Shown piece by piece: positions 51,716 to 60,837 of a stretch of 64,000 nucleotides of DNA; within the stretch, counting starts at the first letter, position 1, and each line of letters begins with the position of its first letter. The position numbers were made by a program, and so were the translations under genes. The notes under the pieces were generated by a model, which saw only the letters and a list, made by a program, of their open reading frames with translations, did not search any database and was not told where the DNA came from. This stretch comes from Lachnospiraceae bacterium UBA3316 (lineage in GTDB: Bacteria > Bacillota > Clostridia > Lachnospirales > Lachnospiraceae): assembly GCA_002361955.1 (NCBI GenBank), contig DESK01000059.1, positions 1-64,000 on the forward strand. Reading direction: 5' to 3'.

Positions 51716-52264
51716 TTACAGCCGATAAATCCGGGACTCCGTTATGAGCATCCCGGGGGACAAATCAAAGGGCTCTGCCGGAACCTCCGGCACAATCTGG
51801 AAATCAAAGGCCGGGGCAATGGTGGAAAGCTGGGTATGGATGTTCAGAAACCTGTCATAAAATCCGCCTCCATAGCCGCAGCGGTGAAGCTTCTTGTCAA
51901 AGGCAACCCCCGGCATGATCATAAGCGCCGTTTCGCAGAAAGCTTCCTCTCCCCCCACGGGCTCCGGGATCCCGTAATAGCCAGGAGCCGTTTCCTCATA
52001 GGATGTTATATAGAAGAAACGCATTTCTTTTCCAAATACTTTCGGTACGGCCACCCGCTTTCCCTGGTTCCAGGCAGCTTCTATCAGGGAACGCATGCAC
52101 ACCTCCCCTTTACAGTCCATGTAGGCGTAAATGCAGGAAGCCTCCTTCCAAAGGGATGTCTCCATGATCTTTTCGCAGATGACGCGGCTCTTTTCCTCCA
52201 GCTCCTCCCTTTGGAGCAGGCGCCTGGCCGCAAAAATCTGTTTTCTAATTTCCTTTTTTTCCAT
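51716..52264 (-). CDS. 5-formyltetrahydrofolate cyclo-ligase
   Basis: ATP-dependent enzyme that returns 5-formyl-THF to 5,10-methenyl-THF. The 182-residue sequence begins MEKKEIRKQIFAARRLLQRE and has the family C-terminal motif MPGVAFDKKLHRCGYGGGFY with ATP-binding residues. It overlaps the end of the DUF896 gene by 20 bases, suggesting coupling. Confidence 0.93.
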   Translation of the reverse strand: MEKKEIRKQIFAARRLLQREELEEKSRVICEKIMETSLWKEASCIYAYMDCKGEVCMRSLIEAAWNQGKRVAVPKVFGKEMRFFYITSYEETAPGYYGIPEPVGGEEAFCETALMIMPGVAFDKKLHRCGYGGGFYDRFLNIHTQLSTIAPAFDFQIVPEVPAEPFDLSPGMLITESRIYRL

Positions 52265-52463
52265 AGCGCTCCCCCAGATTCGTAATGCTTCCGTCCTTCT
52301 CCTTCACATCAATATGATCCAGCTGCGCCCGAAGATTCATCTTCACAGCCTCAATATATTCCCGGCGCAAAGCGGCCTGCTCCTCTCTCTCTGCTCCTGT
52401 CAGGCCCTCCGCCTTTGCTTTTCTTGCCAGCTCATTAATTCTCTTCAGCTTTTCCTCATTCAT
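52245..52463 (-). CDS. DUF896 family small protein (YnzC-like)
   Basis: A 72-residue protein beginning MNEEKLKRINELARKAKAEG and containing AEREEQAALRREYIEAVKMN, the DUF896 pattern. These helical proteins are related to Bacillus YnzC; function is unknown. I chose the ATG at 52463, with GAGGTG ten bases upstream. It overlaps the cyclo-ligase gene and follows proB. Confidence 0.9.
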   Translation of the reverse strand: MNEEKLKRINELARKAKAEGLTGAEREEQAALRREYIEAVKMNLRAQLDHIDVKEKDGSITNLGERYGKKGN

Positions 52464-52496
52464 CACTTCACACCTCATTCAAATAAGATACCGCTC

Positions 52497-53339
52497 TTAT
52501 AAACGATCCAGATAGTCAATCAAATAAAATTCCTTTTTCGGGTCGCTGACAAAAAGCGTCCCGTGGTTCCTTCCCTGCATGATCTTATGGATCACATGGA
52601 AATCCTCCCCGTTGGCAATCACCATATCTACGCCTGCCGCCCCCGCCAGCTGGGCAGCCTGAAGCTTTGAGGCCATACCGCCTGTCCCCACACCGCTGCC
52701 GGAACTGGATTTCCCCATATCCAGAAGGTTCTGATCCAGCTTCGTCACCACATCGATAAACTCAGCGTCAGGATTTTTGTTGGGGTCATCCGTATACAGC
52801 CCGTCGATATCCGACAGCAAAATCAGAAGATCTGCTTCCACCAGAGCCGCTACGATGGCGGACAGGGAGTCATTATCTCCAAAGTGGATCTCGTAGGTAG
52901 CTACCGTGTCATTCTCGTTGACAATGGGGATCGCCCCCATGCGCAGAAGCTCCCGGAAGGTATTCAGCGCGTTATGGCGGCTCAGATTATCCATCACCGT
53001 ATTTTTCGTCATAAGAATCTGGGCGGTCAATTGGTCGTATTCCATAAACAGCTTCTGATAGATCATCATAAGGCGCGCCTGGCCGATGGCTGCGCAGGCC
53101 TGCTTTCCCTCCGTCTTTTCCGGACGGTTTTCGAGCCTGGCCGCCCGTACGCCCACTGCGATCGCTCCGGAGGATACAAGAATAACCTCCTTCCCCATAT
53201 TGTGAAGGTCGCTGATCTCCCGAACCAAAATTTCAAGCTTCGTCAGGTTCAGCGCTCCCGTCTCTTCATGAACCAGGGATGAAGACCCCACCTTAATCAC
53301 GATGCGCTTCTTATCCTTCAGTCGTTCTCTTACATTCAT
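52497..53339 (-). CDS. proB: Glutamate 5-kinase, short form without PUA domain
   Basis: First enzyme of proline synthesis from glutamate. The amino-acid kinase fold shows IVIKVGSSSLVHEETGALN, VSSGAIAVGV, IPIVNENDTV, LILLSDIDGLYTDDP and GTGGMASKLQAAQLA. At 280 residues it lacks the C-terminal PUA domain of the E. coli enzyme, as in some Bacillota. proA is not next to it, unlike the usual proBA pair. Confidence 0.95.
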   Translation of the reverse strand: MNVRERLKDKKRIVIKVGSSSLVHEETGALNLTKLEILVREISDLHNMGKEVILVSSGAIAVGVRAARLENRPEKTEGKQACAAIGQARLMMIYQKLFMEYDQLTAQILMTKNTVMDNLSRHNALNTFRELLRMGAIPIVNENDTVATYEIHFGDNDSLSAIVAALVEADLLILLSDIDGLYTDDPNKNPDAEFIDVVTKLDQNLLDMGKSSSGSGVGTGGMASKLQAAQLAGAAGVDMVIANGEDFHVIHKIMQGRNHGTLFVSDPKKEFYLIDYLDRL

Positions 53340-53354
53340 GGCTAAATTCCTCTC

Positions 53355-54188
53355 CTATTTCCATAGATACCTTAAATTTGGTTCCAGCAATACGCCCTGC
53401 CGTACAGGATAGCCCCAGGCATCCCCCGTGCGGATACAGCGGCACACAAACTCGTGGGCCTTTTCGGCGGCCGCAAACAGGCCGTCCCCCAAAATCCTGC
53501 GCCCCAAAAGGACGGCCGCAAAGAGATCCCCCGTCCCCGGGTAGGCCCGCCCCGCCGCCTGTCTCTCTAAGATCTGAAGCCTTCCCTTCTCATAGACGGC
53601 CAGGGACATCTCTGCTTGAGGCAGCGGCACACTTGTGATCACCGTCTGCTCTGCCCCCAAGGCCTCCAGCCTCTGGCAGACGAAAAGCAGCTGCTCTTTC
53701 GTACAAACGTCCTTCCAGTCCAGGCCGGCCAGCAGACAGGCCTCCGTATAGTTCGGCGTGATAAGATGGGCCCTTCCCAAAAGCCTCCCCATGGCCTGCC
53801 CGTAGGCGTCGTCAAAATTCATATAGTAGGAGCCGTGGTCGGCCATAATCGGATCCAGCAGCACCTCCGCCCTCGGGTACAGGCTGAGAAATTCCCCTAC
53901 ACGCTCCACCATCTCCAGGGTTCCCAGATAACCCACAAAAATATGGGAGAATTCCACGCCGTTTTCTTTCAGATGAAACGCGCACCGCCCGGGAAAATCG
54001 GTCAATTCCTCCATCACAGGCCGGCCAAACCCTCCGGTATGGGTGGAAAGAACCATCGTAGGCACCGGGCAGGCCTCGATTCCCAGCACAGACAGCACAG
54101 GAAGAATATTCGTCATCGCAGCCTTTCCCACACTGCAGAGATCATGGATGACTGCAGCCCTCGGCACAGGTTTTTCCTTCGCTTCCAT
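53355..54188 (-). CDS. Pyridoxamine/pyridoxal kinase, PdxY type
   Basis: Ribokinase-family enzyme that phosphorylates B6 vitamers. The sequence has VLSTHTGGFGRPVMEELTDF, DPIMADHGSYYMNFDDAYGQ and the catalytic loop AYPGTGDLFAAVLLGR, whose Asp is the general base. I chose ATG 54188, with AAAGGAATGG upstream; the upstream in-frame residues look non-coding and lie by the terminator. Length 277. PdxY-like enzymes are common in gut Clostridia, but specificity between pyridoxal and pyridoxamine is unproven. Confidence 0.88.
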   Translation of the reverse strand: MEAKEKPVPRAAVIHDLCSVGKAAMTNILPVLSVLGIEACPVPTMVLSTHTGGFGRPVMEELTDFPGRCAFHLKENGVEFSHIFVGYLGTLEMVERVGEFLSLYPRAEVLLDPIMADHGSYYMNFDDAYGQAMGRLLGRAHLITPNYTEACLLAGLDWKDVCTKEQLLFVCQRLEALGAEQTVITSVPLPQAEMSLAVYEKGRLQILERQAAGRAYPGTGDLFAAVLLGRRILGDGLFAAAEKAHEFVCRCIRTGDAWGYPVRQGVLLEPNLRYLWK

Positions 54189-54243
54189 GGTTTCCATTCC
54201 TTTCTTTATTCTCGTCAGCCATTTGTTCCATGGCTGAACCGTC

Positions 54244-54273
54244 AAAAAGACAGCAGGCAGACCGCCTGCTGTC
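54244..54273 (-). terminator. Terminator of the MurJ/SpoVB-like gene (minus strand)
   Basis: GACAGCAGGC and GCCTGCTGTC pair perfectly over ten bases, followed by TTTTT on the minus strand. Confidence 0.92.
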
Positions 54274-54302
54274 ACAAAATCCAGACATCATACTCCGCAA
54301 GC

Positions 54303-55940
54303 TTAAAGGATGCGGCATCTTTGCAGGATATATACCAGATATGCCCCCTTCGGCAATCCCCGGATCTCCCTCTCCGTGATCCCCCGTAGCTTCACCAGCA
54401 GCACCACATAGACGACCATTCCCATCAGAATCGCTATCACCGTGGAAATCAGCACGCCGGCAAAGAGCGCAAAGAGGCGATACACGCCATAGGCCGCCAG
54501 GCCCATCAGGCCCGACACAAAGACAGGAATAATAAAGGAACGCATCAGCTCCTGCCGATAGCCCAGCGTCTGCCGGATTGCCCAGGCATTCAGCAGGCAA
54601 ATGACAAGCGCAAAGAAGATGTTGGCATAAACCACACTGTAAATATTCATTCCGCTGAAATTCAGCATAAGTACCAGGACAATGATATGGAGAACCAGCG
54701 CCACTGCGGAATGAATCAGGGGTTTCTGCATCTCGCCCAAGCCCTGCAGAATTCCTGTCGTCAATGTCGACAGCGCATAGAGGACGATCATCAACGCGCC
54801 GCTCTGCATGATGCCTGCCGCCAGTGTACTGGAATCGTTGTAAACAAGCTGCATGACGGGAGAGGCCAAGGCTGCCAGCCCCACCGCGCAGGGAATCGTA
54901 AACACCATGGTGTAACGGATGGAATCCCTCACCTTGATGCCCGCGCCCCTGTAGTCCTCATCCAGCATCGACGCCGTCAGGCTGGGCACCACGGAGGGCG
55001 CCAGGCAGGAGGCGATAGACAGCGGCACATTCATCAGTACCTTAAACTCCACGAAGATTCCCCAGACGGTGCTGTATTCCTTCTCCACAAACCCCTGGCC
55101 TGACATGATCGTACCGAAAATACCCTGGTCAATCACGGTGCTGATATTGTAGATTACGGTACTTAAGACTACGGGAAGGATCGTGGCGACCAGCGCCCGG
55201 TAGATCCTCTTCTCCGATTCAAGACGCGGGGTATGATCCCGCTTCATCTGCCGTCTGAAGCTTCTCTGATACGAAACATAGATAAAACCTAAAAAAAACA
55301 GAGCCACCAGAATACTTATGACAGTTCCGAGTGTGCCTCCCGCCGCCCCAAAGGCCGGCCCCAGGGAGTCATTTCCCTGCTTTTCGCCAAGCTTCGCTCC
55401 ATAGCCCACAAGCAGTGCAGCCCCCGCCACAGATACCACGGCGTTGACGATCTGCTCGATCACCTGGGAGACGGCGGTAGGTATCATCGTCTCATGGCCC
55501 TGGAAAAATCCCCGCAGCACGCCTACCACGGCGTACAGGAAAATAGCGGGAGACAACACCCGCAGGGCGAAGGACGCCATCTCAAATTTCATGAATTTCG
55601 TGATGACTCCCCCCAGGGCGAAGGTCATCACCGACATGACGCCTCCCACCAGAAGGCCGAATTTCAGCGCGCAGATAAAGACCCTGTGGGCATTTTTCTT
55701 CTGTCCCTTGTGCAGCCTTTCCGAAACCAGCTTTGACACGGCAAGGGGCAGGCTGAACGAAGAGATCATCAGAATGATGGAATAGATCTCATTTGCGGTT
55801 GAATAGTACGCGTTTCCCTGGGCTCCCAGGATGCGGGTAAGGGGGATCCTGTAGATCATCCCAATCGCCCGCGCCACAAAAGAAGCGATCACCAGTATGG
55901 TACCCTGTACTAAATAGTTATTATTGTTCTTCTTTCCCAA
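54303..55940 (-). CDS. MurJ/SpoVB-like polysaccharide flippase
   Basis: A 545-residue MOP-superfamily lipid flippase with about fourteen membrane segments. The N-terminal text LVQGTILVIASFVARAIGMI and YRIPLTRILGAQGNAYYSTA is characteristic of SpoVB/MurJ-type clostridial proteins. It probably flips lipid-linked wall precursors or polysaccharide units. It could have a sporulation role like SpoVB, but that is undecided. It has its own terminator. Confidence 0.88.
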   Translation of the reverse strand: MGKKNNNNYLVQGTILVIASFVARAIGMIYRIPLTRILGAQGNAYYSTANEIYSIILMISSFSLPLAVSKLVSERLHKGQKKNAHRVFICALKFGLLVGGVMSVMTFALGGVITKFMKFEMASFALRVLSPAIFLYAVVGVLRGFFQGHETMIPTAVSQVIEQIVNAVVSVAGAALLVGYGAKLGEKQGNDSLGPAFGAAGGTLGTVISILVALFFLGFIYVSYQRSFRRQMKRDHTPRLESEKRIYRALVATILPVVLSTVIYNISTVIDQGIFGTIMSGQGFVEKEYSTVWGIFVEFKVLMNVPLSIASCLAPSVVPSLTASMLDEDYRGAGIKVRDSIRYTMVFTIPCAVGLAALASPVMQLVYNDSSTLAAGIMQSGALMIVLYALSTLTTGILQGLGEMQKPLIHSAVALVLHIIVLVLMLNFSGMNIYSVVYANIFFALVICLLNAWAIRQTLGYRQELMRSFIIPVFVSGLMGLAAYGVYRLFALFAGVLISTVIAILMGMVVYVVLLVKLRGITEREIRGLPKGAYLVYILQRCRIL

Positions 55941-56005
55941 AACATACCTCTTTCATCCGGGCAGTCCCTGAAAAATTTTAGTCTAATGCGTCGCCCTTCC
56001 GACAG

Positions 56006-57112
56006 TTACTCAATCACAATATCATCCGCGTAAGTATCCTGGATAATGCACACCCAGGTTTTTCCCCTGTTCAGGATGATCTCCTCTCCGTCCTCATCGT
56101 AATACTTTGCCGGGGCATCCTCGCTCTCCCGCTTCCAGGTACATTTTTCGTAGGTCCCGTTGGTAAAATAGTACGCGTCCCCGCCGGATAAGGTATCAAT
56201 GTTCAGATAGCCGTGGTCATCGTAATTCTGCCACTGGGAAATCTGGAAGATCACGTTCTCATACGTGAGCTGTTCCCCTGTCAGCTCGTCCACCTGGGCG
56301 TCTCCGTACTGATAACGGTAATACTCCCCGTCCCGGTACTCAAACCAGGGCTTGTTGACCTGATAGCCAGGCTTGATCGTGGTGGCCGTGCCGTCCTCAA
56401 GGCTCACAGTCTCCCCATCCGGGGCAAAGGTAAATTTCGCCTCATGGTCTTCTTTTAAAAGCCTGCGGTATCCCAGCCTCGTGCAGGCGTTGTCGATTCC
56501 CTCACCGCTGGTGTAGCAGTTGTGGGGAGCCGGCCTGTCTGAGGTTCTGTAGAAAATATCCTCCCCGGCATAGCCATAGATCTCGCCTGCCCCTTCCTGC
56601 ATGGAAAGGCCGCTCACATTGTCCACCTTATCGGAATTTAAAAGCTCCACCGCATAGACGGCCTGTCCATAGTGGACGTAGATCGCGTCAAACTCCCTGG
56701 CGTACATAGGATAATACGTACGGCAGCTCCTGACGGCGCCGATCTTCTCCATGCCGCTCACATCATCAAAAACTGCCATCAGACGGGTGATGGCTCCCTC
56801 CACCGGAGCCTCATACACCACGCCGGCCTTCTCGATACCGGCCTGGGGAACGGCGTTGATGATGTTATTCATCATCACTGCGATAGGCCTCCTGCTGTGG
56901 AGCTCTTCTCCCACCTCAAGTCCCGTCAGATAGCTGCGGTCCGTGGGCTCGGCCTCTGTTTCCGGCTCCATGACCACAGGTGTAGGATCTGCCGCAGTCT
57001 CCTCCTGTGTCTCCGTAGGCGGTTCCGTCGCCTCTGTCTCCGGCTGTTTTTTACATCCTCCTAAAATCATGGCTGCTATCATGAGCAGCGCTGCTGCTTG
57101 TCGCTTTTTCAT
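56006..57112 (-). CDS. DUF3048 lipoprotein
   Basis: A 368-residue secreted lipoprotein. The signal ends at the lipobox LGGC (MILGGCKKQPE), giving a Cys-anchored protein. A Thr/Glu/Pro-rich linker follows, then the two DUF3048 halves with RRPIAVMMNNIINAVPQAGI, VYEAPVEGAITRLMAVF and FDAIYVHYGQAVYAVELLNS. Relatives such as YerB bind other envelope proteins; the function is unknown here. It lies upstream of ybeY in the opposite order of transcription, between flippase and ybeY. Confidence 0.92.
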   Translation of the reverse strand: MKKRQAAALLMIAAMILGGCKKQPETEATEPPTETQEETAADPTPVVMEPETEAEPTDRSYLTGLEVGEELHSRRPIAVMMNNIINAVPQAGIEKAGVVYEAPVEGAITRLMAVFDDVSGMEKIGAVRSCRTYYPMYAREFDAIYVHYGQAVYAVELLNSDKVDNVSGLSMQEGAGEIYGYAGEDIFYRTSDRPAPHNCYTSGEGIDNACTRLGYRRLLKEDHEAKFTFAPDGETVSLEDGTATTIKPGYQVNKPWFEYRDGEYYRYQYGDAQVDELTGEQLTYENVIFQISQWQNYDDHGYLNIDTLSGGDAYYFTNGTYEKCTWKRESEDAPAKYYDEDGEEIILNRGKTWVCIIQDTYADDIVIE

Positions 57113-57124
57113 GCCTTTTCTCCC

Positions 57125-57622
57125 TTATCGTAATATATTCATCTGAGCAAGAATCTCAGACTGTCTTCTCTCCATTTCCCTGGCCTCCTCAGGTTCCATG
57201 TGGTCATACCCCATAAGGTGGAGCATACTGTGGGCCACCAAAAAGGCGAATTCCCGTTTGGGGGAATGGCCGTAGGCCGCGGCCTGCTCCAGCACCTTAT
57301 CCTTTGAGATCACGATATCCCCCAGAAGCAGCTCTCCTGTGTCGGGATGGAAGCTATCGCCTCCGTCCTCCTCCAAAAAGCCGAACTCCCCCGGAGTCTC
57401 ACACTCCACCATGGGGAACGACAGTACGTCCGTGGCCCTGTCAATCTCCCGGTATTCCCGGTTCATCTTGTGAATCTCCTCGTCGGAGGTGAGCAGCAGG
57501 CTCACTTCCGCCTCATAGGGGCAGCCCTCATAGTCCAGGCAGTGTTCCGCTACCTGCAGCGCCAGCTCTTCCGGGTCAAAAGGAAGGGAAAGCTCATATT
57601 CATCTTCAAAATCCAGCGTCAT
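57125..57622 (-). CDS. ybeY: Endoribonuclease YbeY
   Basis: Metal-dependent RNase in 16S rRNA 3' end maturation and quality control. The 165-residue sequence holds the zinc motif AHSMLHLMGYDH, preceded by NREYREIDRATDVLSFPM and LLGDIVISKDKVLEQAAAYG. It overlaps phoH by four bases, as in the usual phoH-ybeY pair. Confidence 0.95.
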   Translation of the reverse strand: MTLDFEDEYELSLPFDPEELALQVAEHCLDYEGCPYEAEVSLLLTSDEEIHKMNREYREIDRATDVLSFPMVECETPGEFGFLEEDGGDSFHPDTGELLLGDIVISKDKVLEQAAAYGHSPKREFAFLVAHSMLHLMGYDHMEPEEAREMERRQSEILAQMNILR

Positions 57623-58617
57623 TCCCTGCGCCTCCTGTTCGTTTTCGCGGGCCTGGCGGCCTGCTTTTCATATTCCTCATACGCCTTGACGATCTTCTGT
57701 ACCAGAGGATGGCGCACCACGTCCTTGCTGGTAAGATTGCAAAAGGACACTTCCTCAATCTTGCTAAGGACACGGATGGCCACATCCAGTCCCGATTTCT
57801 GGCTGGAGGGCAGATCCTTCTGGGTCAGATCCCCCGTGATGATCACCTTCGAGCCGAAGCCGATACGTGTCAGGAACATCTTCATCTGGGCCGGGGTCGT
57901 GTTCTGCGCTTCATCCAGAATGATAAACGCGTTGTCCAGGGTGCGTCCCCTCATGTACGCCAGGGGTGCCACCTCGATCAGCCCTTTTTCCATATTTTTC
58001 ATGAAGCTGTCCGGCCCCATAATCTGGTAAAGAGCGTCATAAAGTGGCCTCAGGTAGGGATCCACCTTGCTTTGGAGATCTCCCGGCAAAAATCCCAGCT
58101 TCTCGCCGGCCTCAATGGCCGGGCGTGTGAGGATGATCCGTCCCACCTCGTCATTTTTAAAGGCCTTGATGGCCATCGCCATGGCCAGGTACGTCTTTCC
58201 CGTTCCGGCCGGGCCGATCCCAAAGACGATCATCTTCTCCCGGATCGCGTCCACGTACTGCTTCTGCCCCAGAGTCTTGGGCTTAATGGGTTTTCCGTTA
58301 ATCGTGTGGCAGATGCAATCCTTGTCGATCTCAACAAGAGAAGCTTCTTTATCTTCAAAAGCTAAAGAAAGGGCGTAATCCACGTTCTGGGCGCTTATGA
58401 TATTTCCCCGGCCAGACAGCTCCACGAGTTGCATAAACACGCTCTTTGCTTTATTTGCCGCTGCCTCGCTCCCGATAATTTTCAGCGTCCCGTCACGGGC
58501 GATCAGCGTTACATTCAGAGTTTTTTCGATTTTTTTTATATGCTCATCAAATTGCCCAAATACGTTCCGTTCATGCTCCGCAGGCACGGATGCTATGGTT
58601 TCGATGATATTGCTCAT
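57619..58617 (-). CDS. phoH: PhoH-family ATPase
   Basis: Predicted ATPase or helicase-like protein of the PhoH family. The P-loop GPAGTGKTYLAMAMAI is at about 135-150. IILTRPAIEAGEKLGFLPGD and IILDEAQNTTPAQMKMFLTR are the family motifs. The length of 332 residues is typical. It lies between yqfD and ybeY, a conserved order. Its role is thought to be RNA metabolism. Confidence 0.96.
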   Translation of the reverse strand: MSNIIETIASVPAEHERNVFGQFDEHIKKIEKTLNVTLIARDGTLKIIGSEAAANKAKSVFMQLVELSGRGNIISAQNVDYALSLAFEDKEASLVEIDKDCICHTINGKPIKPKTLGQKQYVDAIREKMIVFGIGPAGTGKTYLAMAMAIKAFKNDEVGRIILTRPAIEAGEKLGFLPGDLQSKVDPYLRPLYDALYQIMGPDSFMKNMEKGLIEVAPLAYMRGRTLDNAFIILDEAQNTTPAQMKMFLTRIGFGSKVIITGDLTQKDLPSSQKSGLDVAIRVLSKIEEVSFCNLTSKDVVRHPLVQKIVKAYEEYEKQAARPAKTNRRRRE

Positions 58618-58675
58618 TCGCTAAATTCCTTTCTTCGCCGCGGTCCCTCCCTCCGGCCGGACCACAGCTGTTCTT

Positions 58676-59896
58676 TTACTCTCCCAACGAGCGCATAACC
58701 CGTTTGCCGGCCCTCTCTATCAGCACAATCTCTCCTTTAGCTGTACAGCTTTTTGAACCTGTTTCTATTTTAACATTATTTTGCAATATTTGAACCCCTT
58801 TTTCTTGTATTTTCCAAAGAAATTTATGAAGGAATTCTTGCGCTTTTCTGATAGCTTCTTCTTTTGTATAGACCTTTTCTGTCAATACATATTCTCTGCT
58901 CCTGATACTTCCCCAGGACAGGGGAAGATAAAAATTTTCTGTCAGGTGAAGCTGTTTCTCTGCCCGCACCACATCATAATGGCCAAAGCCTCCGGGAGTC
59001 CCCAAAAAGGAAATATGTCTGCCGAGAATCGAAAAAAAGACTCCCTTTTTCAGCCTGCCCGTATATTCCTTTTTTATGTATTTCATGGAAAAGGACTCCT
59101 GATAGGGAAGCCTCGTCTCGATCTCAATGTCCGCGTCCGCGGCGCAGTACTGATAGTCCGCCACCTCCCCCGCGTCATCCAGAATCGGCACCTGGCCCAC
59201 CACGAGAGGCTGCCCTTTTTTCACTTTGTCCCCCACCTTCACCAGGGGCGTACCGGAACGGGTGATCATGCCCCTGACCGTGCCCTCCACGTCTGATACC
59301 AGGTCGCTGGGAGCGGCCGCCGTTTTCTCGTCCAGGGTCAAATCGGTGTTTTCCTTGACGTCGATCACCAGGCTTGTTCCCTGGATTTTTACGGAGACCC
59401 AGATAAAGTTGTCAAAGGCCTTGCGGATATCCGCCGCCAGCGCCTTGCAGTCCAGGCTGGATTTTAAGATCCCATGGGAAACCTGCCGGCTCTTCAAAAA
59501 ATCAAAGACCACATCATCCGTCCTGGCTTCATTCCCCTGAATCCGGATATCCCAAATGAAACAGGATAAAAAGAGCATCAGGAAAATGCCGAAAAGCACC
59601 CCCGCAGGCAAAAGCTTTCTCTTTCTGTTGGCATAGAGGAAAAAGGGAAGCCCGCGTTTTTCCAGGATGCGGATCTTCGTGCCGCTTTTTCTAGCCAAAG
59701 GCTTCAGGTTTTTAAAGCTCTTGATGGACAGACTGGCCTCGTAGCCTGCGTCACACGCCTTCAGATCCCACAGAATGATCCGGTGGCTGGCACACATATT
59801 CAGAAAGCGCTCGTAGGATCTGCCTGTTACGCGGATTCGCACATGGCCCCTGGCGTACTGCAACATTTGTTTTACCAAACAGATACCTCCGCTCAC
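58676..59896 (-). CDS. yqfD: Sporulation protein YqfD
   Basis: A 406-residue membrane protein of the YqfD family, part of the sporulation gene set and expressed in the mother cell in Bacillus. An N-terminal region up to about 90 is followed by a membrane segment (PAGVLFGIFLMLFLSCFIWD) and a beta-rich domain with VSVKIQGTSLVIDVKENTDL and GTVRGMITRSGTPLVKVGDK. The gene overlaps yqfC by four bases. Its presence supports a spore former. Confidence 0.93.
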   Translation of the reverse strand: MSGGICLVKQMLQYARGHVRIRVTGRSYERFLNMCASHRIILWDLKACDAGYEASLSIKSFKNLKPLARKSGTKIRILEKRGLPFFLYANRKRKLLPAGVLFGIFLMLFLSCFIWDIRIQGNEARTDDVVFDFLKSRQVSHGILKSSLDCKALAADIRKAFDNFIWVSVKIQGTSLVIDVKENTDLTLDEKTAAAPSDLVSDVEGTVRGMITRSGTPLVKVGDKVKKGQPLVVGQVPILDDAGEVADYQYCAADADIEIETRLPYQESFSMKYIKKEYTGRLKKGVFFSILGRHISFLGTPGGFGHYDVVRAEKQLHLTENFYLPLSWGSIRSREYVLTEKVYTKEEAIRKAQEFLHKFLWKIQEKGVQILQNNVKIETGSKSCTAKGEIVLIERAGKRVMRSLGE

Positions 59897-60168
59897 AGAT
59901 AGTTGATCTGTTCGATATGTCCCTCCACCTTCATCTCATCCTCTGTATAATAGGAAATATAAAGCCCTGCCCCCAGCACCTCCAGGCGGCAATGCTTTGC
60001 CAGGAGCAGCAGACGGCACTCCGTATATTCCAGAATGCCCTTATAATTTTCTATACAGGCCTCCTCCTGCCCTGTCACAGTGACCAGCACAGCCCCGTCG
60101 GCGAGATCCCGCGGAAGCTGGGCGGCGGCAGATATTTTATGGTATAGGGATTTTGTTTTCGAACTCAT
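59893..60168 (-). CDS. yqfC: Sporulation protein YqfC
   Basis: A 91-residue protein with the YqfC pattern: KISAAAQLPRDLADGAVLVT, then EACIENYKGILEYTECRLLL and GHIEQINYL at the end. It is always found with yqfD in endospore formers. Start codon and the four-base overlap with yqfD fit one operon, probably sigma-E dependent, but no promoter was recognised. Confidence 0.93.
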   Translation of the reverse strand: MSSKTKSLYHKISAAAQLPRDLADGAVLVTVTGQEEACIENYKGILEYTECRLLLLAKHCRLEVLGAGLYISYYTEDEMKVEGHIEQINYL

Positions 60169-60216
60169 GGACTATCTTCGCTTTTTATTACTAACTATAT
60201 GTGGGCGAAGGGCAGG

Positions 60217-60789
60217 TTATACCAGCCCCTTTCCTGTATCGGAGGAAAGAAAGAGAATTCCGTACCACACCACAGTCCTTCCGTCATAGAAAAAGTCCAT
60301 GGACAGCTTCTCCGCCGCTGCCGTGACGAGAATGCCATAGCTCTCGATACAGGGAAGCATAGCCTCCGGATGCCTGCAGGGGCCTTCCGGCCATGCGCAG
60401 TGGCTGCAGAGCGCGCAGGAATCGGAGGACAGCGCCAGAAATCCCATTCCCTGGGCGGACAGGTCCTCGCAGAGGGCATGAACGACACCCTCATGCTCCT
60501 TCCTGGTGGCCAGCGTTTCGTTCATATTTGAGACGTCAGATACCTCTGCCAGGGTGGTAAAGACGAGAATCTTTTCGTAGGCCGCGCATCTTTTTTGGCA
60601 CTCCTCCACAGTCCCCACCGCCGGCGGGCAGGACCAGGAAGTATTGTACCGGGGACATTCCTGAAGGCAGATCCGGCGAACCTCTTCCTTGAACTCGATC
60701 TCATCCACATCCAGGAAACCGTACTGAAAGACAGGGTACGCCGCAAGGATTTGTTCTATTTTCTCCTGTATTTCCGGTGTAAAACTCAT
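60217..60789 (-). CDS. DUF2284 cysteine-rich putative metal-binding protein, second copy
   Basis: A 190-residue DUF2284 protein. Cysteine motifs are CLQECPRYNTSWSCPPAVGT and DSCALCSHCAWPEGPCRHPE. It is divergent from the member at 8961-9503, which has the same SCPP and CALC layout. No function is known; a metal or FeS site is inferred from the cysteine count. It lies between yqfC and a YkgJ-type cysteine-cluster gene, so two Cys-rich small genes are adjacent. Confidence 0.85.
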   Translation of the reverse strand: MSFTPEIQEKIEQILAAYPVFQYGFLDVDEIEFKEEVRRICLQECPRYNTSWSCPPAVGTVEECQKRCAAYEKILVFTTLAEVSDVSNMNETLATRKEHEGVVHALCEDLSAQGMGFLALSSDSCALCSHCAWPEGPCRHPEAMLPCIESYGILVTAAAEKLSMDFFYDGRTVVWYGILFLSSDTGKGLV

Positions 60790-60837
60790 AGGGTTCCTCC
60801 CTCTGCAGCCTGGCTTTTGGCCGCCTCAAGCTCCATG

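Noticed and set aside
51074..52285. 403-residue plus-strand open frame
   Set aside because: It runs antisense across the M14 peptidase and cyclo-ligase genes, both with catalytic motifs, and shows no family pattern.
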